Source: DHVE2 group archaeon (lineage in GTDB: Archaea; Thermoplasmatota; Thermoplasmata; Thermoplasmatales; Aciduliprofundaceae). Taken from it: DNA of 24,077 nucleotides. Position 1 is the first letter of the stretch, and each line of letters opens with the position of its first letter. Where the stretch lies: positions 1 through 24,077 of the forward strand of contig WALG01000101.1 in assembly GCA_015522955.1 (NCBI GenBank), given 5' to 3'. Of the stretch, positions 14,726-21,457 are shown in pieces. The position numbers and the translations under genes are program-made. The notes below the pieces were generated by a model, which saw only the letters and a program-made list of their open reading frames with translations, was not told the origin of the DNA and did not search any database.

Positions 14726-15609
14726 TCCCATGACTCGCCTGTTATTCTCGAATACGTCTCGCGATATAGGGTTGCAACTTTCTCTACCATATTGGGAGGA
14801 AGCGGCGGTATGGGTGGTTCCTCTACACTCTGTTTTCTTGCCTTCTGAAGTTTTTCAAAATATCCAATTCTCCTGTAATACTGTCTCACAAACTCCTTGC
14901 TCAACTGTACAATCTCTCCCTGTTCATACCTTTCTTTATCCCACCATCTGTCTTCATCCAATGTGCCAAATGTATCTACCACATATATTTGTCTCTCTGG
15001 ACCGAGAGCGAATTCCTTCTTTCCATCCACATGAATAAGATTCCTCTTTTCCACCTCGCTGCGAATTATCTTGTCAATTCGAAGAATGATCTCTCTTATT
15101 TCCTCAATTTCCTTTTTCTCAAGTCCCCCTATTTCTCCTGCCTCCTGCCAACTAACTTTGCGGTCATACGCCTCGAATTTTGTGGTAATCTCAAAGAAAG
15201 CCTCGGGCAATTTCTCTCCATATTTTGGCATATGAGAAAACCCTAATTTCCGAAAATCCAGTTTGCCGCTTTTCAGTCTATCATAGAGAGAGCCAGCAAG
15301 GTAATATCGTGTTATGAACTCAAGAGGTATAAGATAGTTTTCTTTCTCATTTTCTGCTCGCTGTAGTATTTGAAATCTTCTAACGATCATGTCTGCATCT
15401 TTTGCCTCAAGAAAATGGTTTTTTATCCCTGCTTTGTCAATTTTGCGGAACCAGAACGCTGCGGTACGACACAGGCTTATCCCCTTGCCAGGAATCTGGG
15501 AGGGGATTATCTTATCAAACACAGAGATGTTGTCAGTAAATTTGAAGAGCAGTCTCTCAGAATCTAGAGCATAGACCTCTTTAACCTTTCCCTTTCTTAA
15601 GAGTTCCAT
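14722..15609 (-). CDS. purC: Phosphoribosylaminoimidazole-succinocarboxamide (SAICAR) synthase
   Basis: 295 residues. SAICAR synthase condenses CAIR with aspartate using ATP in de novo purine synthesis. The opening RKGKVKEVYAL (nucleotide-binding glycine-rich region) and FTDNISVFDKIIPSQIPGKG are diagnostic, followed by FITRYYLAGSLYDRL, IHVDGKKEFALGP and VDTFGTLDEDRWWDKERY (catalytic/metal region). The C-terminal extension with a proline-rich EEPPIPPLPPN is a little longer than in many bacterial enzymes. The start is ATG 15609 with TATA about 25 bases before it, so probably leaderless. No other purine gene is in the window. Confidence 0.93.
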   Translation of the reverse strand: MELLRKGKVKEVYALDSERLLFKFTDNISVFDKIIPSQIPGKGISLCRTAAFWFRKIDKAGIKNHFLEAKDADMIVRRFQILQRAENEKENYLIPLEFITRYYLAGSLYDRLKSGKLDFRKLGFSHMPKYGEKLPEAFFEITTKFEAYDRKVSWQEAGEIGGLEKKEIEEIREIILRIDKIIRSEVEKRNLIHVDGKKEFALGPERQIYVVDTFGTLDEDRWWDKERYEQGEIVQLSKEFVRQYYRRIGYFEKLQKARKQSVEEPPIPPLPPNMVEKVATLYRETYSRITGESWD

Positions 15610-15630
15610 AAAAGGTAAAAGGGTTGGGGT

Positions 15631-15638
15631 AATTAAAA
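15631..15638 (-). promoter_or_regulatory. TATA box of purC
   Basis: TTTTAATT on the minus strand is centred 25 bases before ATG 15609. It lies immediately after the stop codon of the small coiled-coil gene, so purC appears to have its own promoter even though the two genes are in line. Confidence 0.5.
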
Positions 15639-15639
15639 G

Positions 15640-15798
15640 TTAGCGATATGCGGTCTGGAGATATGTATAGAGTTGATGGATGTAACTCTTTATACTCTGG
15701 ACATCTTTTTGCAGACTCTGAACATCCACCTCTAACCTATTAAGCCTTTCCTCAAGCCTTGCAACCTTTACCTCTATCGACTCTGATAACTCAGTCAT
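15640..15798 (-). CDS. 52-residue coiled-coil microprotein of unknown function
   Basis: A short gene that ordinary length cut-offs would miss. It begins ATG 15798 with MTELSESIEVKV and ends TAA at 15640-15642. From residue 8 onward it has heptad spacing of L/V/I with many E/R/K/Q residues (VARLEERLNRLEVDVQSLQK and on to IKSYIHQLYTYL), predicting one continuous coiled coil. Support for expression: a clear TATA box (15850-15857) at the right distance, and GAGGTGAT five to six bases before the ATG, the strongest binding-site pattern in the window. There is no membrane segment or cysteine. It could be an oligomerisation adaptor; the partner is unknown. purC follows at 15609 but seems to have its own TATA box. 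Confidence 0.72.
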   Translation of the reverse strand: MTELSESIEVKVARLEERLNRLEVDVQSLQKDVQSIKSYIHQLYTYLQTAYR

Positions 15799-15849
15799 TT
15801 TTCATCACCTCATAGTGGCGGCTATTCACCATCTAGATATGGCATTTTG

Positions 15850-15857
15850 TATATAAA
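15850..15857 (-). promoter_or_regulatory. TATA box of the coiled-coil microprotein gene
   Basis: TTTATATA on the minus strand, within a longer AT run, is centred near 15853. Transcription from about 15827 gives a leader of about 28 bases holding GAGGTGAT. Confidence 0.6.
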
Positions 15858-15885
15858 ATGTTTTTCTATAGTAAAGTTCTGGTAA

Positions 15886-16887
15886 TCATCTCCGCAGTTT
15901 TGAAATTCCATCAGGCTTGAATACACCCATTTCGGTAATTATCCCCGTGATGTATTTTGCAGGAGTGATATCAAATGCAGGATTTCTTGCATGACTTTCC
16001 TGTGGGGCAATTCTGCAATCCCTGCAGAAGAGCACTTCCTCCTCACGGCGTTCCTCAATGGGTATCTCATCTCCACTTTTCAGGGAGAAATCGAATGTGC
16101 TTATAGGTGCAGCCACGTAAAAGGGAATGCCATTCTCATGCGCTACCACAGCCTTCTCGTAAGTTCCTATTTTATTGGCCACGTCCCCGTTGCTTGCAAT
16201 TCTATCTGCACCCACGATTACCATGTCTATCTCACTTTTTCGCATAAAGAATCCGGCAGCGTTATCTGCGATTATCGCATGCTCTATTCCCTCCTGAACC
16301 ATCTCCCAGGCAGTCAGGCGAGCACCCTGCAGTCTTGGCCTGGTCTCGTCGACCCAGACGAATATTTTTTTGCCATGACGATGTGCCATTCTTATAGGTG
16401 CAGTGGCGGTTCCCCAATCTCCTACAGCCAGAGCACCGGCATTGCAGTGGGTAAGAATACGAGAGTTATTGGGAATCAGTCTCTCCCCATACTCACCTAT
16501 TTTCCTGCACCTCTCAATGATGTCGTTGGCATAATTTTCTGCAAGTTTTACTGCATCCTTACCATTTTCTATGCCCCTCTTCATAAGGTTCAGTGCGTAA
16601 AAAAGGTCATGCGCCGTGGGTCTTGTATTTTGCAAGGTCTGATACACTTTATCTATATCTCTTTTCTGGAGCCAAGCCTGGGCCATTCCATAGGCTGCTG
16701 TTATTCCTATGGCTGGTGCACCTCGAACCACCATCTCTTTTATTGCATATGCAACCTTCTGATAATCCCTTGCCTCAAAAATTTCAATATTTGCAGGCAA
16801 TTTCCGCTGGTCTATAAGTTTTACCATGCCATCCTCAAACCATACTGCACGTATTTCTCGAATCTCACCGTTTAGCATGATTCTCAA
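15886..16887 (-). CDS. mtnA: S-methyl-5-thioribose-1-phosphate isomerase
   Basis: 333 residues. It interconverts MTR-1-P and MTRu-1-P in methionine salvage; the fold is the eIF2B-like isomerase fold. Motifs are VRGAPAIGITAAYGMA (54-69), NTRPTAHDLFYAL (87-99), the catalytic cysteine C148 in LTHCNAGALAVGDWGTA, VDETRPRLQGARLTAWE, and the catalytic aspartate D228 in VIVGADRIASNGDVANK, closing with PAFDITPAKYITGIITE. Ribose-1,5-bisphosphate isomerase is the related alternative, but the NTRPTA and GDWGTAT segments fit MtnA. The frame is open to 17061, which would run into egsA. I choose TTG 16887, four bases after GGTGA; ATG 16878 is the alternative. No other methionine salvage gene is near. Confidence 0.9.
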   Translation of the reverse strand: MRIMLNGEIREIRAVWFEDGMVKLIDQRKLPANIEIFEARDYQKVAYAIKEMVVRGAPAIGITAAYGMAQAWLQKRDIDKVYQTLQNTRPTAHDLFYALNLMKRGIENGKDAVKLAENYANDIIERCRKIGEYGERLIPNNSRILTHCNAGALAVGDWGTATAPIRMAHRHGKKIFVWVDETRPRLQGARLTAWEMVQEGIEHAIIADNAAGFFMRKSEIDMVIVGADRIASNGDVANKIGTYEKAVVAHENGIPFYVAAPISTFDFSLKSGDEIPIEERREEEVLFCRDCRIAPQESHARNPAFDITPAKYITGIITEMGVFKPDGISKLRR

Positions 16888-16917
16888 TCTATCACCTACT
16901 GGAATAATGGGGAGCAT

Positions 16918-16925
16918 ATTTATAA
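16918..16925 (-). promoter_or_regulatory. TATA box of mtnA
   Basis: TTATAAAT on the minus strand predicts transcription from about 16895. The leader would be only about 8-10 bases and would contain GTAGGTGA before TTG 16887. The same 92-base gap carries the divergent egsA promoter. Confidence 0.55.
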
Positions 16926-16945
16926 CTTTTAAGGTAGCAAACGCA

Positions 16946-16955
16946 ATTTTAATAT
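16946..16955 (+). promoter_or_regulatory. TATA box of egsA
   Basis: ATTTTAATAT is centred about 29 bases before ATG 16980, predicting a leaderless or nearly leaderless mRNA. Confidence 0.5.
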
Positions 16956-16979
16956 GCAAAAAAGGTTTAGGGATGTCAA

Positions 16980-18035
16980 ATGAGTTTCCTGAAGAGTAAG
17001 TGGATGCAATTACCAAGGGAGATTTACGCTGGACATGATGTTCTTCGTAACATAGGTACACTATGTCAGAGATTTGGATTTGAAAGAGAGACCCTTCTAA
17101 TAACAGGCTCCACGACTTACGAGGTAGCCGGGCGGTATGTCAAAGAGTTGCTTGAAGGTTCAAACTTTGATGCAGAAGTTCTGAAAGTGGGTCAGGCCAC
17201 AATGGAAAATCTTGAGAAAGTCAAGGAGCATGGAGAGAGTAAGGCATTTCTAATTGGCGTGGGTGGGGGAAGCAAGATAGACTTGGCAAAGAAGGCATCC
17301 TATGACTTGGGAGTTCCATTTATAAGTGTACCTACCGATGCGGCGCATGATGGGATTGCCAGTCCCCGTGCCACCATAAGAACAAACGGAACCTCAATCT
17401 CCATGGAAGCCCAGGTGCCCATGGGGGTGGTTGCAGATACGGAGATAATAATTCAGGCACCTTATAGATATCTTGCGGCTGGAGCGGCGGATGTCATTGC
17501 AAATATCACAGCAATTAAAGATTGGGAACTTGCACACAAATTAAGAAACGAAAATTTTAGTAGTACGGCCTATGGAATGGCAAAGTACTCGGCTGAGTCG
17601 ATAATCGAGAATGCTGAATCTATAAAACCCAATCTCGAGGAATCTGCTTGGATTGTTGTTAAGGCAATTATAGTTTCAGGGATGGCCATGAGCATAGCCA
17701 ATTCCTCTAGACCTGCAAGTGGAAGTGAGCATCTCTTTGCCCATGCTCTTGAAAAAATCGCTCCGGGTAAAGCATTGCATGGAGAGATGGTGGGTGTGGG
17801 AACTATAATGATGATGTACCTGCATGGCGGGGATTGGAGAAAAATTCGAGATGTGCTTCGTATGATTGGTGCGCCTACCACGGCACGTGAATTGGGTGTG
17901 GATGATGAGGATGTGATAAGGGCTTTAACCATGGCCCACAAGATTCGGGATAGGTACACCATACTGGGAGTGAGGGGTCTCACAAGAGAGGCGGCAGAAA
18001 ATCTGGCTAGAATAACAGGAGTGATAGGGAGGTGA
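16980..18035 (+). CDS. egsA: sn-glycerol-1-phosphate dehydrogenase (archaeal lipid backbone synthesis)
   Basis: 351 residues. It reduces dihydroxyacetone phosphate to sn-glycerol-1-phosphate with NAD(P)H, the step that fixes archaeal lipid stereochemistry. The N-terminus has MQLPREIYAGHDVL, the dinucleotide motif is GVGGGSKIDLAK (93-104), and SVPTDAAHDGIASPRAT (116-132) is diagnostic. The zinc ligands are probably D171 (AAGAADVIAN), H251 (GSEHLFAH) and H267 (ALHGEMVG), as in the iron/glycerol dehydrogenase superfamily. It heads a run with a UPF0179 gene (five bases on, with GGAGGTGAT between) and an OBG-family GTPase gene. It is strong evidence for an archaeal genome. Confidence 0.96.
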   Translation: MSFLKSKWMQLPREIYAGHDVLRNIGTLCQRFGFERETLLITGSTTYEVAGRYVKELLEGSNFDAEVLKVGQATMENLEKVKEHGESKAFLIGVGGGSKIDLAKKASYDLGVPFISVPTDAAHDGIASPRATIRTNGTSISMEAQVPMGVVADTEIIIQAPYRYLAAGAADVIANITAIKDWELAHKLRNENFSSTAYGMAKYSAESIIENAESIKPNLEESAWIVVKAIIVSGMAMSIANSSRPASGSEHLFAHALEKIAPGKALHGEMVGVGTIMMMYLHGGDWRKIRDVLRMIGAPTTARELGVDDEDVIRALTMAHKIRDRYTILGVRGLTREAAENLARITGVIGR

Positions 18036-18040
18036 TATAA

Positions 18041-18469
18041 ATGATAACCCTGATAGGCAAATCGTTGGCACAGGAGGGACTTGAGTTTCAGTATCGAGGC
18101 CCTCTTCTGGAGTGCCGCAGTTGCAAATTGAAGAATGTATGCTTTAATCTTGACGAGGGTAAATGGTACCGTGTAACCAAGGTGCGGGATAAAGAACACG
18201 AATGCAGGGTTCACAATGGAGATACCGTTGTAACTGTGGAAGTAGAGGAAATACCTGTGCCCATAGTGATAAGTGGTAAGAATGTTATCGAGGGGGAGAC
18301 CGTGACATATAAACCCATTTCCTGCAAAGAATACGAATGTCAATACTATGAGTTGTGTCATCCCTTAGGATTGCGTGAGGGCTTTAAGGTTAAGATTGTA
18401 AAGGTACTTGAGGATGTGAAGTGTAAAAGCAACAAGAAAGGTCTTAAGAAGGTTCTGGTGACATGGTAG
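18041..18469 (+). CDS. UPF0179 family protein, cysteine-rich, function unknown
   Basis: 142 residues, matching the archaeal UPF0179 family as I remember it, including the opening ITLIGKSLAQEG and the central CRSCKLKNVCFNL. It has two cysteine triads: C25-x2-C28-x5-C34 and C95-x4-C100-x5-C106, plus C55 and C128. Between them is a beta-rich stretch (VEVEEIPVPIVIS). The arrangement suggests a bound metal or iron-sulfur cluster, which is inference. The start is ATG 18041 with GGAGGTGAT before it. The stop overlaps the GTPase start by seven bases, so the egsA-UPF0179-GTPase set is probably co-translated. Confidence 0.85.
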   Translation: MITLIGKSLAQEGLEFQYRGPLLECRSCKLKNVCFNLDEGKWYRVTKVRDKEHECRVHNGDTVVTVEVEEIPVPIVISGKNVIEGETVTYKPISCKEYECQYYELCHPLGLREGFKVKIVKVLEDVKCKSNKKGLKKVLVTW

Positions 18470-19665
18470 AGATTGGACTTGTGGGCAAGCCCAATGTTGG
18501 AAAGAGCACGTTCTTTGCTGCGGCCACCATGCATACTGTGGAGATTGCAAATTATCCATTTACCACGATAGAGGCAAATAAGGCCATGGGTTATGTTCGC
18601 AAACCGTGTCCCCATGTGGAATTGGGTGTGCCTTGTAACCCAAAACGCTCAGTATGCATGGACGGTACAAGATACATTCCAGTGGAGATCATAGATGTCG
18701 CAGGGCTTGTTCCTGAGGCTCATGCTGGTCGTGGACTGGGTAACAAGTTTCTTGATGACCTCAGGCATGCAGATGCATTAATTCACGTGGTTGATTCCAC
18801 AGGTGCAACGGATGCTGAGGGAAATTTCATAGGTAAGGGTTCCCGGGACCCCTACGAGGATGTAAAATTTTTGGAGAAAGAAATTGCTTACTGGATAGCC
18901 AATATTCTAAGTCGGGGATGGATACGAATTGCCCGGAGACTGGAAGCGGAGAAGATGAAGATAGAAACCGCTCTTGCAGAAAGATTATCCGGGCTGAACA
19001 TAGGTGAGGCAGAAATACATGCGGCCATAGATAATATTGGCTTGGAGAAAAAGCCTACGGAGTGGAATGATGCGGATATTCTGAAACTGGCATTTGAAAT
19101 CAGGAGTTTAAGCAAGCCTATAGTGATTGCTGCCAACAAAGCGGATGCAGCAGATGAAGATTTTCTGAAAGATTTTCTTGCATTATGCGAGAAGAAAGGT
19201 TATTGCGCTATACCCGTATCTGCAGATTACGAACTTGCCCTCCGCAAAGCGGCCAAGGCAGGGCTTCTATCTTACAGGCCCGGAGATACAGATTTCGAGA
19301 TTTTACATCCCGAAAAATTGAGCGAGAAGCAAATTGAAGCCCTGGAAAAAATAAGAGAATTTATTGCCAAATTTGGGGGTACCGGAGTACAAAAAGTTCT
19401 CGAGACCACTGTTTTTGAGGTGCTTGATATGATAGCAGTGTATCCTGTGGAGGACGAGCATAAATGGACAGATAAGGATGGGAATGTGCTGCCGGATGTG
19501 TATCTTTTCCACAGAGGTGCAACGGCAATAGATCTGGCTTATCGGGTACATACGGAACTCGGTGAGAATTTTATACGGGCAGTAGATGGCCGCAGCAAGA
19601 TGATACTAGGCCACGACTATCAATTGAAAGATGGGGATGTTATTAAGATAATCGCTAGAAAATAA
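18463..19665 (+). CDS. OBG-family GTPase with C-terminal TGS domain (archaeal YchF/Ygr210-like)
   Basis: 400 residues. G-domain motifs are G1 GLVGKPNVGKST (5-16), G3 DVAGLVPEAHAGRGLGNKFL (78-97), G4 NKAD (225-228) and G5 near VSAD (252-255). Between G3 and G4 is the helical insertion typical of this group. Residues about 320-400 form a TGS domain ending DYQLKDGDVIKIIARK. Members are ribosome-linked translation GTPases or ATPases; the NKAD motif with intact aspartate favours guanine. C-rich PCPHVELGVPCNPKRSVC (49-65) after the switch region is usual in the archaeal/eukaryotic Ygr210 branch. It begins at ATG 18463, inside the end of the UPF0179 gene. Confidence 0.92.
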   Translation: MVEIGLVGKPNVGKSTFFAAATMHTVEIANYPFTTIEANKAMGYVRKPCPHVELGVPCNPKRSVCMDGTRYIPVEIIDVAGLVPEAHAGRGLGNKFLDDLRHADALIHVVDSTGATDAEGNFIGKGSRDPYEDVKFLEKEIAYWIANILSRGWIRIARRLEAEKMKIETALAERLSGLNIGEAEIHAAIDNIGLEKKPTEWNDADILKLAFEIRSLSKPIVIAANKADAADEDFLKDFLALCEKKGYCAIPVSADYELALRKAAKAGLLSYRPGDTDFEILHPEKLSEKQIEALEKIREFIAKFGGTGVQKVLETTVFEVLDMIAVYPVEDEHKWTDKDGNVLPDVYLFHRGATAIDLAYRVHTELGENFIRAVDGRSKMILGHDYQLKDGDVIKIIARK

Positions 19666-19670
19666 GTGAA

Positions 19671-19683
19671 AATTTAATTTTAA
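19671..19683 (+). promoter_or_regulatory. TATA box of the gamma carbonic anhydrase gene
   Basis: AATTTAATTTTAA is centred about 25 bases before ATG 19701. The first in-frame ATG (19683) overlaps the box itself and so cannot be the natural start. Confidence 0.6.
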
Positions 19684-19700
19684 TGTGTACATTCCCCATT

Positions 19701-20222
19701 ATGCAAAGGAAGGTACCCGCTATAGGAAAAAATGTATACATAGCACCTACTGCTGTTGTAATTGGCGAAGTGATCCTTGGGGATGGGGTCAGTGTCTGGG
19801 ATGGTGCAGTGCTCAGGGGTGATGTGTCCTATATTAAGGTTGGAAAGAACAGTAATGTGCAGGACAATGCGGTGATTCATGTGGATAGAGAGCAGCCAGC
19901 CATAATTGGAGAGAATGTGACAGTGGGACATATGGCAGTGGTGCATGGTGCAACCATAGGCAACAATGTAATTGTGGGAATTCATGCGGTGGTTCTCAAT
20001 GGTGCCGAAATTGGTGATGGTAGTGTGATTGGAGCAGGGGCTGTTGTAACACCTAGAACGAAAATACCGCCCAAGAGCTTGGTACTTGGTGTGCCTGCGA
20101 AGGTGGTTAGACAGGGAGAGGATATTGAGAGAATGGCCATAGAAAATGGAATGGAGTATCAGAGAATAAGGGACGAGCATGCCAAGAAATTATACATGCG
20201 CATTGGGGGCAGGTTTTCGTAA
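19701..20222 (+). CDS. Gamma-class carbonic anhydrase / left-handed beta-helix protein
   Basis: 173 residues of hexapeptide repeats (left-handed parallel beta helix) with a C-terminal helix (about 140-168). Zinc ligands of the family are in place: H60 (AVIHVD), H77 and H82 (GHMAVVHG). VWDGAVLRGDVS (32-43) is the conserved Arg-Asp segment. It lacks the acidic loop of the Methanosarcina Cam prototype, so it belongs to the shorter CamH-like group. Carbonic anhydrase activity is likely but not proven for such members. ATG 19701 is chosen from the TATA spacing and the family N-terminus (VPAIGKNVYIAPTAVVIG). The last 33 bases overlap the convergent receiver-like gene. Confidence 0.88.
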   Translation: MQRKVPAIGKNVYIAPTAVVIGEVILGDGVSVWDGAVLRGDVSYIKVGKNSNVQDNAVIHVDREQPAIIGENVTVGHMAVVHGATIGNNVIVGIHAVVLNGAEIGDGSVIGAGAVVTPRTKIPPKSLVLGVPAKVVRQGEDIERMAIENGMEYQRIRDEHAKKLYMRIGGRFS

Positions 20223-20546
20223 TTCTTCAAATTTCAGGATAAATTCATCCAGTGGAAATGGCGGTGTGAAGGAAGCATCCACCATTGGACCCAGTCTCTT
20301 TCCGAGTGTGGTATCGGGTGAGATCCATATAATCCTTGCAGAGGGATTGAGCAATTTCACCAGATTCACCAGTTCAACATCCTTGGGATCATTGGAGAGA
20401 ATAAGCACTATATTTGGTCTTTTGACTCTATAAACTTGGATTATCTCCTGTGATGTTTTTGCAAAATAAAGGGTACTACCTCTGAATAATACATTATATA
20501 TCTTTCGCATCGAAAGTCCATGCTCTATGATGAGGACCTCACTCAT
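20190..20546 (-). CDS. Stand-alone degenerate receiver-like protein
   Basis: 118 residues with a CheY-like order of strands and helices: VLIIEHGLSMRKIYNVL, PNIVLILSNDPKDVELV, ARIIWISPD, then DASFTPPFPLDEFILKFEEL, which resembles the end of a receiver domain (K-P-F/L-...-L). The usual phospho-acceptor aspartate after the third strand is missing (VLILSND), and the early acidic pair is reduced to EH. It is probably not a phosphorylated receiver, or uses an atypical residue. It is similar in plan to the N-terminal part of the module A DUF835 protein. Its TATA is 27 bases before the ATG, so it is leaderless. It is divergent from thi4. Confidence 0.68.
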   Translation of the reverse strand: MSEVLIIEHGLSMRKIYNVLFRGSTLYFAKTSQEIIQVYRVKRPNIVLILSNDPKDVELVNLVKLLNPSARIIWISPDTTLGKRLGPMVDASFTPPFPLDEFILKFEELRKPAPNAHV

Positions 20547-20568
20547 AATATCTCTTCGTTTCCATGCC

Positions 20569-20577
20569 TTTTAAACC
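20569..20577 (-). promoter_or_regulatory. TATA box of the receiver-like gene
   Basis: GGTTTAAAA on the minus strand is centred 27 bases before ATG 20546, again the leaderless spacing. Confidence 0.55.
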
Positions 20578-20623
20578 TTTGCCCCTCCTTACCTAAATGG
20601 ATTATCACATAGCGAAAGGAAAA

Positions 20624-20633
20624 GGTAAATAAG
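20624..20633 (+). promoter_or_regulatory. TATA box of thi4
   Basis: GGTAAATAAG is centred about 25-27 bases before ATG 20654, but only about 14 bases before ATG 20642. This favours 20654 as the first codon of a leaderless mRNA. Confidence 0.45.
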
Positions 20634-20653
20634 AGGAAGACATGCCTGCACCC

Positions 20654-21415
20654 ATGCTTCAGGAGAGAGAAATCACGCGATTAATCGTGGAGGAATATAT
20701 GAACGAACTCCTTGCTAATCTTGAACTGGATGTGGCGATAGTGGGTGCGGGGCCATCCGGGTTAACTGCTGCCTATTATCTTGCGTCTGAAGGGAAAAAG
20801 GTGGCTATTTTCGACCGTAAACTGAGCATTGGAGGGGGCATGTGGGCAGGTGGAATGCTATTCAATAAGATTGTGGTGCAGGATGGAGCACGTGAGATTC
20901 TGGATAATTTTGAAATAAAGTATAAAAAGATAGGAAATTATTATGTTACGGATTCTGTACATGCTGTAACTGCCCTTGCATATCATGCCACAAAAGCTGG
21001 GGCCAAGGTCTTCAATGCTATTGGATCTGAGGATGTGATTGTTAAGGATGGTCGTGTTCGAGGTCTTGTTATTAACTGGAGTGTTGTGGATAATTTACCT
21101 GTGGACCCTCTTTCCGTGCTTACTAAATATGTGATTGATGCCACAGGACATGAAAGCGAGGTTATTCACACCCTCGTTGCCAAGAACAATGTGAAACTTG
21201 CAACTCCATCGGGTGGAATTGAGGGGGAGCAGAGCATGGATGCAGAAACCGCTGAGAGATTGGTGGTAGAAAATTCACGTGAGGTTTATCCTGGTGTATA
21301 TGTCACAGGAATGGCTGCTAACGCAGTGTTCGGATCGCCGCGCATGGGCCCAATATTTGGTGGAATGCTTCTTAGTGGCAAGAAAGTAGCCATGGATATT
21401 CTGGATAAACTTTGA
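20654..21415 (+). CDS. thi4: Thi4-type thiazole synthase (sulfide-using archaeal form)
   Basis: 253 residues. Thi4 makes the thiazole precursor of thiamine (ADT) from NAD and glycine with a sulfur atom. The FAD/NAD motif VAIVGAGPSGLTAA (27-40), the family core IGGGMWAGGMLFNK (59-72), DATGHESEVIHTL (162-174) and GSPRMGPIFGGMLLSG (227-242) are clear. Yeast Thi4 donates sulfur from an active-site cysteine and is spent after one turnover. This protein contains no cysteine at all, and the matching region has H172 instead, as reported for methanogen enzymes that use free sulfide catalytically with iron. ATG 20642 (four residues longer, preceded by GAGG) is the alternative start. TPP produced from this pathway is the cofactor of the 2-oxoacid oxidoreductase in the window. 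Confidence 0.93.
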   Translation: MLQEREITRLIVEEYMNELLANLELDVAIVGAGPSGLTAAYYLASEGKKVAIFDRKLSIGGGMWAGGMLFNKIVVQDGAREILDNFEIKYKKIGNYYVTDSVHAVTALAYHATKAGAKVFNAIGSEDVIVKDGRVRGLVINWSVVDNLPVDPLSVLTKYVIDATGHESEVIHTLVAKNNVKLATPSGGIEGEQSMDAETAERLVVENSREVYPGVYVTGMAANAVFGSPRMGPIFGGMLLSGKKVAMDILDKL

Positions 21416-21426
21416 AGAGTAGACAA

Positions 21427-21437
21427 ATTTTAATATT
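21427..21437 (+). promoter_or_regulatory. TATA box of alaS
   Basis: ATTTTAATATT, starting 12 bases after the thi4 stop, is centred 26 bases before ATG 21458. It gives alaS its own leaderless promoter. Confidence 0.6.
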
Positions 21438-21457
21438 TTGGAGTATTAGGCCACGTT

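Noticed and set aside
15991..16875. 294-codon open frame on the plus strand opposite mtnA.
   Set aside because: mtnA has its full set of catalytic motifs over the same bases. The antisense translation is rich in Cys, His and Ser with no domain pattern, as expected of a shadow frame.
16888..17061. Upstream extension of mtnA to 17061.
   Set aside because: It would overlap egsA and its promoter, and the added residues are not part of the family N-terminus.
17570..18361. 263-codon open frame on the minus strand opposite egsA and the UPF0179 gene.
   Set aside because: It crosses two real genes and the gap between them, and has no recognisable motif and no start signal.
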